Shown: piece after piece, positions 7,559-14,533 of the stretch
Position numbering within the stretch: position 1 is the stretch's first letter
How the letters are laid out: the number at the start of each line of letters is the position of its first letter
Source of the DNA: an uncultured Clostridia bacterium
GTDB lineage: Bacteria > Bacillota > Clostridia > TANB77 > CAG-508
Assembly: GCA_934177555.1 (NCBI GenBank)
Contig: CAKPPL010000006.1
Coordinates: forward strand, 1-23,141
Length of the DNA stretch: 23,141 bases
Direction of reading: 5' to 3'
Program-made: the position numbers and the translations under genes
Notes under the pieces: model-generated
What the model saw: the letters and a program-made list of their open reading frames with translations, nothing else
Told to the model about the DNA's origin: nothing
Databases searched by the model: none

Positions 7559-8320
7559 ATGGGAAAAGTAATATCAGTAGCAAATCAAAAGGGTGGAGTT
7601 GGAAAGACAACAACAACAGTAAATTTAAGTACATTGTTAGCTAAAAAAGGAAAAAAAGTCTTATTAATAGATACTGACCCACAAGGTAATGCAACAAGTG
7701 GTTTAGGGGTTGAAAAAGAAGTCGATTTATCTGTTTATGATGTATTGGTTGGAGATACAGAGATAAATGAAACAATTCAGGATACAGCAGTAAAAAATTT
7801 AAAAGTATGTCCATCGAACATTAGTTTGGCTGGTGCAGAAGTAGAGCTTGTTTCAATGATGTCAAGAGAACAGAGATTAAAAACAAAATTAGATGTTGTA
7901 AAAGATGAATATGATTATATATTAATAGATTGTCCACCATCATTAGGATTAATAACATTAAATGCATTTACAGCTTCAGATACAGTTTTAATACCTGTAC
8001 AATGTGAATATTTTGCACTTGAAGGATTAGGACAATTATTAAATACAATAAATTTAGTAAAAAAACATCTAAATAAAAACATTGAGATAGAAGGAGCTTT
8101 ATTAACAATGTATGATGCAAGGACAAATCTTTCTAATCAAGTTGTAAAAGAAGTAAAAAAATACTTTGAAGATAAGGTATATAAAACAGTTATACCTAGA
8201 AATGTTAGATTAAGTGAAGCACCAAGTTATGGTATGCCAATTTCAATTTATGATCCTAGATCAAAAGGTGCTAAAGCATATGAAAAATTTACAAGAGAAT
8301 TTTTAAAAATTAATGGATAA
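7559..8320 (+). CDS. parA: Chromosome partitioning ATPase ParA (Soj)
   Basis: The 253-residue Walker-type ATPase drives origin segregation and regulates DnaA in Bacillota. The deviant Walker A KGGVGKTT (residues 11-18), DTDPQGNATSGLG (about 39-51) and YILIDCPPSLGLITLNA (Walker B region) are all present. The C-terminal region has the typical VIPRNVRLSEAPSYGMPI. There is no N-terminal DNA-binding extension, so it is the short chromosomal Soj type. GAAAGGAACG precedes the ATG. parB follows 23 nt downstream. Confidence 0.96.
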   Translation: MGKVISVANQKGGVGKTTTTVNLSTLLAKKGKKVLLIDTDPQGNATSGLGVEKEVDLSVYDVLVGDTEINETIQDTAVKNLKVCPSNISLAGAEVELVSMMSREQRLKTKLDVVKDEYDYILIDCPPSLGLITLNAFTASDTVLIPVQCEYFALEGLGQLLNTINLVKKHLNKNIEIEGALLTMYDARTNLSNQVVKEVKKYFEDKVYKTVIPRNVRLSEAPSYGMPISIYDPRSKGAKAYEKFTREFLKING

Positions 8321-8343
8321 TTTTAATGAAGGGATGATGTCAA

Positions 8344-9201
8344 ATGGCTAAAATGACAGGCTTAGGAAAGGGGTTAGATGCATTATTTGGCCCAGCAACA
8401 GTAGAAGAAGTTGAAGTTGAAAATAATATAGAAACAGGTAATTTAAAATCATTAAAAATTACTGAAGTAGAACCAAATAGAGAGCAACCAAGAAAAGTAT
8501 TTAATCAAGACGCATTAGAAGAACTTGCTGATTCAATACAAACATATGGAGTTATACAACCTATTGTTGTTACAAAAAGAGATGGATATTATGGAATTAT
8601 TGCAGGTGAAAGAAGATGGAGAGCAGCTAAGATAGCAGGATTAGAAGAAATACCAGCTATAGTAAGAGATGATGATGAACAAACAAATAAAGAAATTGCA
8701 TTAATTGAAAATATTCAAAGAGAAGATTTGAATCCTTATGAAAAAGCTGTAGGAATAAAAAGTTTGATGAATAAATATGGTTTAACACAAGAAGAGATTT
8801 CAAAAAAACTTGGAAAAAGCAGAAGTAGTATTTCTAATACAGTAAGAATTTTATATTTATCACCAGATGTTATAGAATTAGTAAAACAGGGTAAACTAAC
8901 AGAAGGACATTGTAAAGCTTTAGGAGGAATTACTGATCCTCAAAGACAATTAGAAGCTGCAATGAGAATGATAGAAAGAGGAGAATCTGTAAGACAAGCA
9001 GAGAGTAAGAATAGAACAACTAAAAAAGTTAAAAAATTAGATCCTCAATACAAATATTTATATGAAGATATTGAAGATAAATTCCAAGGATTTTTTGGGA
9101 CAAAAGTAAAATTAGATCAAGGAAAGAGAAAAGGAAAAATTATTATAGAATATCATACAAATGAAGATTTAGAAAGAATGTTAAATTTAATTAAAGGATA
9201 A
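8344..9201 (+). CDS. parB: Chromosome partitioning protein ParB (Spo0J)
   Basis: The 285-residue CTP-dependent clamp protein loads at parS sites and slides on DNA to recruit ParA and SMC. It begins MAKMTGLGKGLDALFG, the Soj-interacting N-terminus. The CTP-binding box GERRWRAAK starts at residue 88, ENIQREDLNPYEKA follows, and the parS-reading helix-turn-helix is GLTQEEISKKLGKSRSSISN. A C-terminal dimerisation domain ends IEYHTNEDLERMLNLI. No perfect parS palindrome was found in the window. Noc, common beside Spo0J in Bacillus, is absent. Confidence 0.96.
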   Translation: MAKMTGLGKGLDALFGPATVEEVEVENNIETGNLKSLKITEVEPNREQPRKVFNQDALEELADSIQTYGVIQPIVVTKRDGYYGIIAGERRWRAAKIAGLEEIPAIVRDDDEQTNKEIALIENIQREDLNPYEKAVGIKSLMNKYGLTQEEISKKLGKSRSSISNTVRILYLSPDVIELVKQGKLTEGHCKALGGITDPQRQLEAAMRMIERGESVRQAESKNRTTKKVKKLDPQYKYLYEDIEDKFQGFFGTKVKLDQGKRKGKIIIEYHTNEDLERMLNLIKG

Positions 9202-9234
9202 TTCTTTAAATTGAAATAAATTTTAAAAAAAGTA

Positions 9235-9274
9235 TTGACAAGTGACAGTATCTTGTGCTAATATAAGTACTGTC
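9235..9274 (+). promoter_or_regulatory. tRNA-Ser promoter with inverted repeat across the -10
   Basis: TTGACA (9235-9240) is followed after 18 bp by the extended -10 TGCTAATAT (TG at 9256-9257, TAATAT at 9259-9264). GACAGTA (9244-9250) and TACTGTC (9268-9274) form a perfect 7-bp inverted repeat flanking the -10. The first tRNA gene starts about 13 bp after the expected transcription start. Confidence 0.75.
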
Positions 9275-9283
9275 GCAAGTAAT

Positions 9284-9375
<92 letters not shown>

Positions 9376-9384
9376 CAGACATTA

Positions 9385-9414
9385 AGACGTATCAATCTAA
9401 GGAGAGATACGTTT
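9385..9414 (+). other. Hairpin in the tRNA spacer
   Basis: ACGTATC (9387-9393) pairs with GATACGT (9406-9412), extended by a G-U and an A-T pair, with a 12-nt loop. No T-run follows, so it is more likely a processing spacer in a two-tRNA transcript than a terminator. Confidence 0.4.
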
Positions 9415-9423
9415 ATAATTTAT

Positions 9424-9515
9424 ATGGAGATGTACCCAAGTGGTGAAGGGGACTGTTTGCTAAACAGTTAGGTCCCGAAAGGGGCGCGGAGGTTCGAACC
9501 CTCTCATCTCCGCCA
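9424..9515 (+). tRNA. tRNA-Ser (anticodon GCU)
   Basis: The acceptor stem GGAGATG/CATCTCC closes a 92-nt tRNA with encoded CCA at 9513-9515. The anticodon loop TTGCTAA (9455-9461) has GCT at 9457-9459. The long variable arm is stemmed GGTCCC/GGGGC-like and the T arm has GAGGTTCGAACCCTC. It shares a transcript with the upstream tRNA-Ser. Confidence 0.96.
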
Positions 9516-9525
9516 AGTATAGAAG

Positions 9526-9557
9526 AAAGCACAATTTTCCTGATTTGTGCTTTTTTT
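9526..9557 (+). terminator. Intrinsic terminator after tRNA-Ser pair
   Basis: AAAGCACAA (9526-9534) pairs with TTGTGCTTT (9545-9553), followed by further T residues. It insulates the tRNAs from the T4SS-like locus. Confidence 0.9.
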
Positions 9558-9621
9558 GTGCTTAAAAAAATATTTAAAATATTAATAAAAGGCGAAATTT
9601 GTAAAAAAAACTTGCAAGAAA

Positions 9622-9649
9622 TTGACAAATAGTATATAATTAGTATAGA
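9622..9649 (+). promoter_or_regulatory. Predicted promoter of the T4SS-like locus
   Basis: TTGACA (9622-9627) and TATAGA (9644-9649) are 16 bp apart; TAGAAT at 9646-9651 is an alternative at 18 bp. The palindrome CTTGCAAG (9611-9618) lies just upstream of the -35. TAGTATA is directly repeated at 9631-9637 and 9641-9647. Confidence 0.65.
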
Positions 9650-9682
9650 ATGTACTACAAATGAGTAAAGTAGGTGATGCTA

Positions 9683-10090
9683 ATGCGAAGGAAAGTAGGA
9701 AAAATAGTTATAATAGCATTAATATTTGCAGCTATAGTAAGTATTAATTATAAAATATATGCTATAAGTAATGACGATGTACAAATTGTAACAACTAAAA
9801 TGGAAGATGTAACTAAAAATCCTAATAATTGGAAGCCAGACGATCCTCAAAAAGATGAAAAATTTGAAGGCGCAGTTGGAAATTTACTTGGTACAATAAA
9901 TGTGATAGGTGTAATAGTATCTGTAATTGTACTAATTGTAATAGGAATTAAATATATGTTAGGAAGCATTGAGGAAAAGGCAGAATACAAAAAAACAATG
10001 ACAGGATATATAATAGGTGCAATAATGGTAATGAGTATGACAACCTTACCTAATATTATATATAATGTAACAAAATCATTATTATCATAA
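9683..10090 (+). CDS. VirB2/TrbC-like T4SS pilin candidate 1
   Basis: The 135-residue protein has a basic N-terminus and a hydrophobic signal segment (KIVIIALIFAAIVSI), with a possible cleavage after KIYA. A charged stretch rich in Asp/Asn/Lys follows, then two C-terminal transmembrane helices split by IGIKYMLGSIEEKAEYKKTM. That hinge (GIKYM.GS.EEKAEYKKTM) and the two-helix hairpin are typical of small TrbC/VirB2-type pilins in Gram-positive T4SS loci. The start 9683 is chosen because AGGTGAT (9672-9678) sits 4-5 nt upstream; GTG 9674 would overlap that site. It is first in the T4SS-like cluster and closely resembles the third gene (10590). Family is inferred from topology and motif. Confidence 0.78.
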   Translation: MRRKVGKIVIIALIFAAIVSINYKIYAISNDDVQIVTTKMEDVTKNPNNWKPDDPQKDEKFEGAVGNLLGTINVIGVIVSVIVLIVIGIKYMLGSIEEKAEYKKTMTGYIIGAIMVMSMTTLPNIIYNVTKSLLS

Positions 10091-10113
10091 AAAAATAAAA
10101 GGAGGGAGTATAA

Positions 10114-10524
10114 ATGGAGAATAAAAAAATAATAAATATTGTTTCTTATGCAATAAAAATATTAGTAATAATAAGTATTGTTCAATTTATATTTACTCCA
10201 AAATCTGAAGCTGCAATATCTCTTGGAAACATTTTTGAAACTGGAGATCAATTTTTAGAAGATGGTAAAAATCAAGATATTAATATAGATACCAAAGATG
10301 TACAAGATGAAGTAAGTAGTATATATAATATATTATTAATATTAGGAACAGCATTAACTGTTATCATAGGTGCAATATTAGGAATTACATTTATGGTAAG
10401 TTCTGTTGAAGAACAAGCCAAAATAAAAGAATTATTAGTTCCATATGTTATAGGATGTGTGGTTATATTTGGAGCATTTGGAATATGGAAACTAGTTGTA
10501 GGAATATTAGATGGAATAACATAG
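10114..10524 (+). CDS. VirB2/TrbC-like T4SS pilin candidate 2 (divergent)
   Basis: This 136-residue protein has a hydrophobic signal region (residues 11-28) with likely cleavage at KSEA|AIS, a 40-residue acidic ectodomain, and two membrane helices. The hinge reads GITFMVSSVEEQAKIKELLVPYVIG, related to but clearly divergent from the hinges of the flanking paralogues. This suggests a distinct pilus subunit or a regulatory pilin. AGGAGGGAG is 6-7 nt before the ATG. It lies 23 nt after pilin 1 and before pilin 3, in the same predicted transcript. Confidence 0.72.
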   Translation: MENKKIINIVSYAIKILVIISIVQFIFTPKSEAAISLGNIFETGDQFLEDGKNQDINIDTKDVQDEVSSIYNILLILGTALTVIIGAILGITFMVSSVEEQAKIKELLVPYVIGCVVIFGAFGIWKLVVGILDGIT

Positions 10525-10589
10525 TTATTAAAATTCTGGATATACCAGATTAAATAAATAAGAAAATAGAATAGAAGGAGGAAAAATAT

Positions 10590-10958
10590 ATGAAAACAAA
10601 AACATTAAAAGTATTAACAGTTGTTTTAACAGTAGTAATGATAATAGTTATGGGAACATCAATAGTATTCGCAGAAAATACAACTGGACAAACAAAACCA
10701 GGTGATCTTAAACTTTCATACAATGGAACAAATGACATATTAAGTATTGGTGGTAACATAGCAGGTATTATCCAAACAGTTGGTACAGTTGTTGCAGTAA
10801 TAATACTTATTGTATTAGGTATTAAATATATGATGGGTAGTGCAGAAGAAAAAGCAGAATACAAGAAGACAATGATGCCTTATGTTATAGGTGCAGTTTT
10901 AATATTTGCAGCATCTACAATAGCTAATATGATATATTCATTTGCAAGTCAATTATAA
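10590..10958 (+). CDS. VirB2/TrbC-like T4SS pilin candidate 3
   Basis: The 122-residue protein starts MKTKTLKVLTVVLTVVMIIV with a likely signal cleavage at IVFA|ENT. A short, mostly uncharged ectodomain follows, then two helices joined by GIKYMMGSAEEKAEYKKTMM, almost identical to pilin 1. It has the cleanest pilin layout of the three and a strong AGGAGG site, and it is followed directly by a terminator. It is therefore the best candidate for the major pilus subunit. VirB2 pilins are inserted in the membrane, processed and assembled by VirB4-type ATPases; the VirB4 here is three genes downstream. Confidence 0.82.
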   Translation: MKTKTLKVLTVVLTVVMIIVMGTSIVFAENTTGQTKPGDLKLSYNGTNDILSIGGNIAGIIQTVGTVVAVIILIVLGIKYMMGSAEEKAEYKKTMMPYVIGAVLIFAASTIANMIYSFASQL

Positions 10959-10978
10959 TTAAATAAAAAAATAAAAGA

Positions 10979-11015
10979 AAAAACGATAAATACTTCCATT
11001 TATCGTTTTTTTTTG
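10979..11015 (+). terminator. Intrinsic terminator after pilin genes
   Basis: ACGATAAAT (10983-10991) pairs perfectly with ATTTATCGT (10998-11006) across a 6-nt loop, followed by an uninterrupted T-run to 11014. It would let pilin mRNA accumulate above the downstream machine genes. Confidence 0.92.
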
Positions 11016-11022
11016 CTATAAT
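11014..11022 (+). promoter_or_regulatory. Extended -10 promoter fused to the pilin terminator
   Basis: TGCTATAAT (TG 11014-11015, TATAAT 11017-11022) begins at the last T of the terminator tract. No good -35 exists because the spacer region is the terminator stem and T-run. It would start the core-machine transcript near 11029. Confidence 0.6.
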
Positions 11023-11061
11023 ATAATAGAATAATTATAGAATAAAACCAAGGAGGAAAAT

Positions 11062-11409
11062 ATGGGAACATATAATGTGCCAAGAAATGTTAAAGGAGAA
11101 GGGAGAATTTTATTTATATTCTCTACAAAATCATTAATAACAGCATGTATTGGAGGAGGAGTAGGTTTAATTTTTTATTTAATTTTTAGTTTAATAGGAT
11201 TAAAAATGGTAGGAATAGTAATAACACTAATATGTGCATTTATAGGATATGCAATAGGAATGTTTAAAGTACCAGATACAAATGGATTTGAAATAACAAG
11301 AAAAACTGGTGGAGAAAACATAGATGATATTATAAAAAGATATATAAAATTTAAACAAAAGAATAAAAAAATATATGTATACACAAAGGAGGAAAAAACA
11401 AATGAATAG
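11062..11409 (+). CDS. PrgI/VirB3-like T4SS membrane protein
   Basis: The 115-residue protein begins MGTYNVPRNVKGEGRILFIF, then has two membrane helices (about 25-46 and 50-70), a KVPDTNGFEITRKTGGENID segment and a basic tail with YIKFKQKNKKIYVYTKE. This layout (YxVPrn start, paired helices, short cytoplasmic tail) is that of the PrgI family, the Gram-positive counterpart of VirB3, which sits next to VirB4 and helps dock it at the membrane. AAGGAGGAAA precedes the ATG. Its last 8 nt overlap the next gene, and the next gene's Shine-Dalgarno lies inside it. Confidence 0.85.
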   Translation: MGTYNVPRNVKGEGRILFIFSTKSLITACIGGGVGLIFYLIFSLIGLKMVGIVITLICAFIGYAIGMFKVPDTNGFEITRKTGGENIDDIIKRYIKFKQKNKKIYVYTKEEKTNE

Positions 11410-12607
11410 TCAAACAACAACACAACTAGTACAAATGCTAGTATATATACTAATTCCAATATTAATTGTAACATTTTTTTTAATAGGTTTTCTAGTATTT
11501 TTACATTTTAAAGAAAAAAATAATCAGAAAAAGGCAGAAAATAATGATACAGCAACTAATAATTCTACAAATACAGCCAATAAACAATCAATTTTTAAAT
11601 TTATGGAATTTGAAGATGTAGTAGATAGTATGATAGTTCAAAAAAATGGAACTAGATATTTAATGGTTATAGGATGCCAAGGTGTAAATTATGATTTAAT
11701 GTCTGCTGTTGAAAAAAATAGTGTAGAAGAAGGATTTGTACAATTTTTAAATACATTAAGAAATCCAATTCAAATATATATACAAACTAGATCAATAAAC
11801 CTAGAGAGTAGTTTACAAACATATAAGGCAAAATTAAAAGAAGTAGAAGATAAATATAAAACTATGTCTATAAGATATGAACAAATGAAAAATTCAGGAA
11901 ATTATACAGATGAGCAATTACAAAAAGCATATTTTGAATTAACAAAACAATCAAATATGTGTGAATATGGAATTTCAGTAATACAAGACACAGAAAGAAT
12001 GAGTTTAAATAAAAATATTTTAAATAAAAATTATTATATAATAGTACCATATTATGCTTTAGAGGCTGGAAATGAAAAGATGGATAAAGAAGAATTAAGA
12101 AGTGCTGCATTTTCAGAATTATATACAAGATGTCAATCAATAATATCATCAATATCAACATGTGGTGTTAGGGGTAAAATACTTAGAAGTAATGAATTAA
12201 TTGAATTATTATATATGGCATATAACAGAGATGAAGCTGAGACATTTGGATTAGATAAAGCATTAAAAGCAGGATTTAATGAATTATATTCAACAGCTCC
12301 AGATATTTATGAAAAGAGAATGAAAGAATTAGACAAAGAAATAGAAGAAAAAGCTATGAAAAAAGCAAGGGCAAAAGTAAATGAAGCAAAATCAGATCTA
12401 CAAAAACAAGTAGAAGAAAAACAAAATAATATGAATAATATAATTGATGAAATAGCTAAAATGATTATAGAAGAAAATGAACCATATATAGGAAAAAAAG
12501 TAAAAGATAAAGCTATTGAAAAATTGGAAAAAAATACAAAAGAAGGAGGTAATGAAAATGGCGAAAGTCAAAAGACAAGAGGAAGAAAGAAATCTACAAC
12601 AATTTAA
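11402..12607 (+). CDS. Membrane-anchored TraC-like (VirB4 N-terminal domain-like) T4SS protein
   Basis: The 401-residue protein has one N-terminal membrane helix (about 10-36), then an Asn/Thr-rich linker. The domain that follows contains FEDVVDSMIVQKNGTRYLMV, EGFVQFLNTLRNPIQIYIQT and, after a long insertion, YYIIVPYYAL. This resembles the N-terminal TraC-like domain found before VirB4/TraE ATPases. It has no Walker motifs. The last 100 residues are charged coiled coil ending in a basic tail (KKSTTI). The start 11402 is set by AAAGGAGGA; a longer in-frame start at 11375 lacks a good site. It overlaps virB4 by 50 nt in another frame. It probably acts as a membrane partner of the ATPase (inference). 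Confidence 0.7.
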   Translation: MNSQTTTQLVQMLVYILIPILIVTFFLIGFLVFLHFKEKNNQKKAENNDTATNNSTNTANKQSIFKFMEFEDVVDSMIVQKNGTRYLMVIGCQGVNYDLMSAVEKNSVEEGFVQFLNTLRNPIQIYIQTRSINLESSLQTYKAKLKEVEDKYKTMSIRYEQMKNSGNYTDEQLQKAYFELTKQSNMCEYGISVIQDTERMSLNKNILNKNYYIIVPYYALEAGNEKMDKEELRSAAFSELYTRCQSIISSISTCGVRGKILRSNELIELLYMAYNRDEAETFGLDKALKAGFNELYSTAPDIYEKRMKELDKEIEEKAMKKARAKVNEAKSDLQKQVEEKQNNMNNIIDEIAKMIIEENEPYIGKKVKDKAIEKLEKNTKEGGNENGESQKTRGRKKSTTI

Positions 12608-14531
12608 TTCTAATGAAAACACACAATTATTTAAACAACAAAGTATTAAAGAATTAATAGCACCATCTGGAATAGATGCAACTAATATAGATCATTTAGA
12701 AATAATTTCTAATGTAAAAAAATATGCAAGAAGTTTCTTTGTGTCAACATTACCAAGAATGTGTACTTTCCCAGAATTATTTAGGGATATGTACTTTTTC
12801 GGAGATATAAATACATCAATTTATATAACTCCTGTTCAAGAAGCAAAGTCACAAAGTGAATTAAATAGAGTTATAAATGAACTTGAAACAGAAAGAATTG
12901 TTGCAGCAGATAAAGGAAATATTAATAGAGAAAGTAATTTAACACAAAAAAGATTTGAAGCAGAACAACTTAGAGATGAAATAGCAGCTGGTTTTAATAA
13001 ATTATATGAAGCTTCAGTTGTTGCAACACTTTTTACATATAGTTTGGATGATTTAGATAGATTAACAAAACTGTTATCAACAGAGATGTCAAAATCATTA
13101 GTTGGTATAAAAACAGCTTGGGCAATGCAAGAAGATGCATTTAAATCAAATTTACCATTAATGGATGATAAAATAAATAAAAGACATACTTTTGATAGAC
13201 GTTCAATGTCAACAGTATTTCCATTTACAACATCAGAAGTAAGTCATTCAACAGGTATACCCCTAGGTTTTAATAAACAAACAGGTACGCCAATATTATT
13301 TGATAATTTTCATAGTTCTCTTACAAATTATAATATGGTAATATTTGCAAAATCTGGTGCTGGTAAATCTGTAACAATGAAAACATTAATAAGTAGATCT
13401 TCATTATTAATGGGAATTGAAAGTTTAGCTCTTGATGCCGAAGGTGAATATACTATAGTAGCAGAATCACTAGGAGGAATAAATGTTGTTCTTAGTCCTA
13501 CATCTAAAACGGTTATAAATTTATTTGATATTGAAACAGAAACAGCAAAAGATGAAATAACAGGAAGAGAAAGATTAGTATTAAATATAGAAAATAAAGT
13601 TGAAGATGTTACACAGTCATTACTTACAATGGCTAGAGGTAGTACAAGAAGTAAAGATGTAAATGAATTAACAAAACAAATTATAGCTGAAGCTGTTTCA
13701 GAAGAATATGCAGGTTTGGGAATTACAAGTGACCCTAACAGCTTATATGAAACATCAAGTAGTTTTAACAGAACAGATAAATTATATAGAGATAAGAAAA
13801 AAATGCCTACAATAGGTTCATGGTATAAAAGAATACAAAGGAAAGCAGCAGATAACAAAAATGAAGATTATAGATTTCATTATAGCTATTTGTTAAAGGT
13901 AATGAAACAATATATAAGAGAGTATAATGGTCAGATGGCATATTTTGATGGACAGTCTACATTTGAATTGTTAGATGGAGCACCATTTATAAATTTGGAT
14001 ATTTCACAACTTGAAGAGAAATTTGCAAGACCACTTGCTCAACAAATCCTTTTAACATGGATTTGGGAAAAATTTGTTAAGAAAAATAGTGAAGATAAAA
14101 GAAAAGCAAGACAAAAAAGAGTTATAGTTGATGAGGCATGGATGTTATTGCCATACCCAGAAGCCGTAGATTTTTTAAATACAATGGCTAGACGTGCAAG
14201 AAAAAGAAATGTTTCTTTAGCTGTTGTTTCTCAAAGGTTCCAAGATTTCTATGAAAAACCAGAGGCACAAGCTGTTCTTACATCTTCAGATACTAAACTA
14301 TTTTTAGCTCAAGATAAATCAGAAATACAATATTTGAAAGAAGTATTTAAGTTAAGCGAAGGAGAAGCCGGATTTCTAGTAACTTGTGGTAAGGGTGAAG
14401 GATTGTTTAAGGTTGGACAAGAGACTGCAATTCTTAAGATTACTCCTACTCAAAAAGAATTTGAATTTGTTGAAACAAATTTAAATAAGTTAATAGAAAA
14501 ACGTTCAAGAAATGAATATGAAGGAGTTTAG
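12558..14531 (+). CDS. VirB4-family T4SS ATPase
   Basis: The 657-residue ATPase powers pilus biogenesis and substrate movement. An N-terminal VirB4 domain (FVSTLPRMCTFPELF, INTSIYITPVQEAKS) precedes a HerA/VirB4-type motor. Walker A GAGKS is at about residues 267-271, LALDAEGEYTIVAESLGG follows, and Walker B RVIVDEAWMLLP has the catalytic Glu near 526. A motor-core TMARRARKRNVSLAVVSQRF motif and the C-terminal GEGLFKVGQE are also seen. The start at 12558 is chosen because GGAGGT (12545-12550) is 7 nt upstream; ATG 12552 is possible. It belongs to the VirB4 group found in clostridial conjugative elements. It is translationally coupled to both neighbours. Confidence 0.94.
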   Translation: MAKVKRQEEERNLQQFNSNENTQLFKQQSIKELIAPSGIDATNIDHLEIISNVKKYARSFFVSTLPRMCTFPELFRDMYFFGDINTSIYITPVQEAKSQSELNRVINELETERIVAADKGNINRESNLTQKRFEAEQLRDEIAAGFNKLYEASVVATLFTYSLDDLDRLTKLLSTEMSKSLVGIKTAWAMQEDAFKSNLPLMDDKINKRHTFDRRSMSTVFPFTTSEVSHSTGIPLGFNKQTGTPILFDNFHSSLTNYNMVIFAKSGAGKSVTMKTLISRSSLLMGIESLALDAEGEYTIVAESLGGINVVLSPTSKTVINLFDIETETAKDEITGRERLVLNIENKVEDVTQSLLTMARGSTRSKDVNELTKQIIAEAVSEEYAGLGITSDPNSLYETSSSFNRTDKLYRDKKKMPTIGSWYKRIQRKAADNKNEDYRFHYSYLLKVMKQYIREYNGQMAYFDGQSTFELLDGAPFINLDISQLEEKFARPLAQQILLTWIWEKFVKKNSEDKRKARQKRVIVDEAWMLLPYPEAVDFLNTMARRARKRNVSLAVVSQRFQDFYEKPEAQAVLTSSDTKLFLAQDKSEIQYLKEVFKLSEGEAGFLVTCGKGEGLFKVGQETAILKITPTQKEFEFVETNLNKLIEKRSRNEYEGV

Positions 14532-14533
14532 AA

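Noticed and set aside
13328..13858. 176-codon open frame antisense to virB4
   Set aside because: It mirrors the conserved VirB4 motor region and has no ribosome binding site or recognisable motif.
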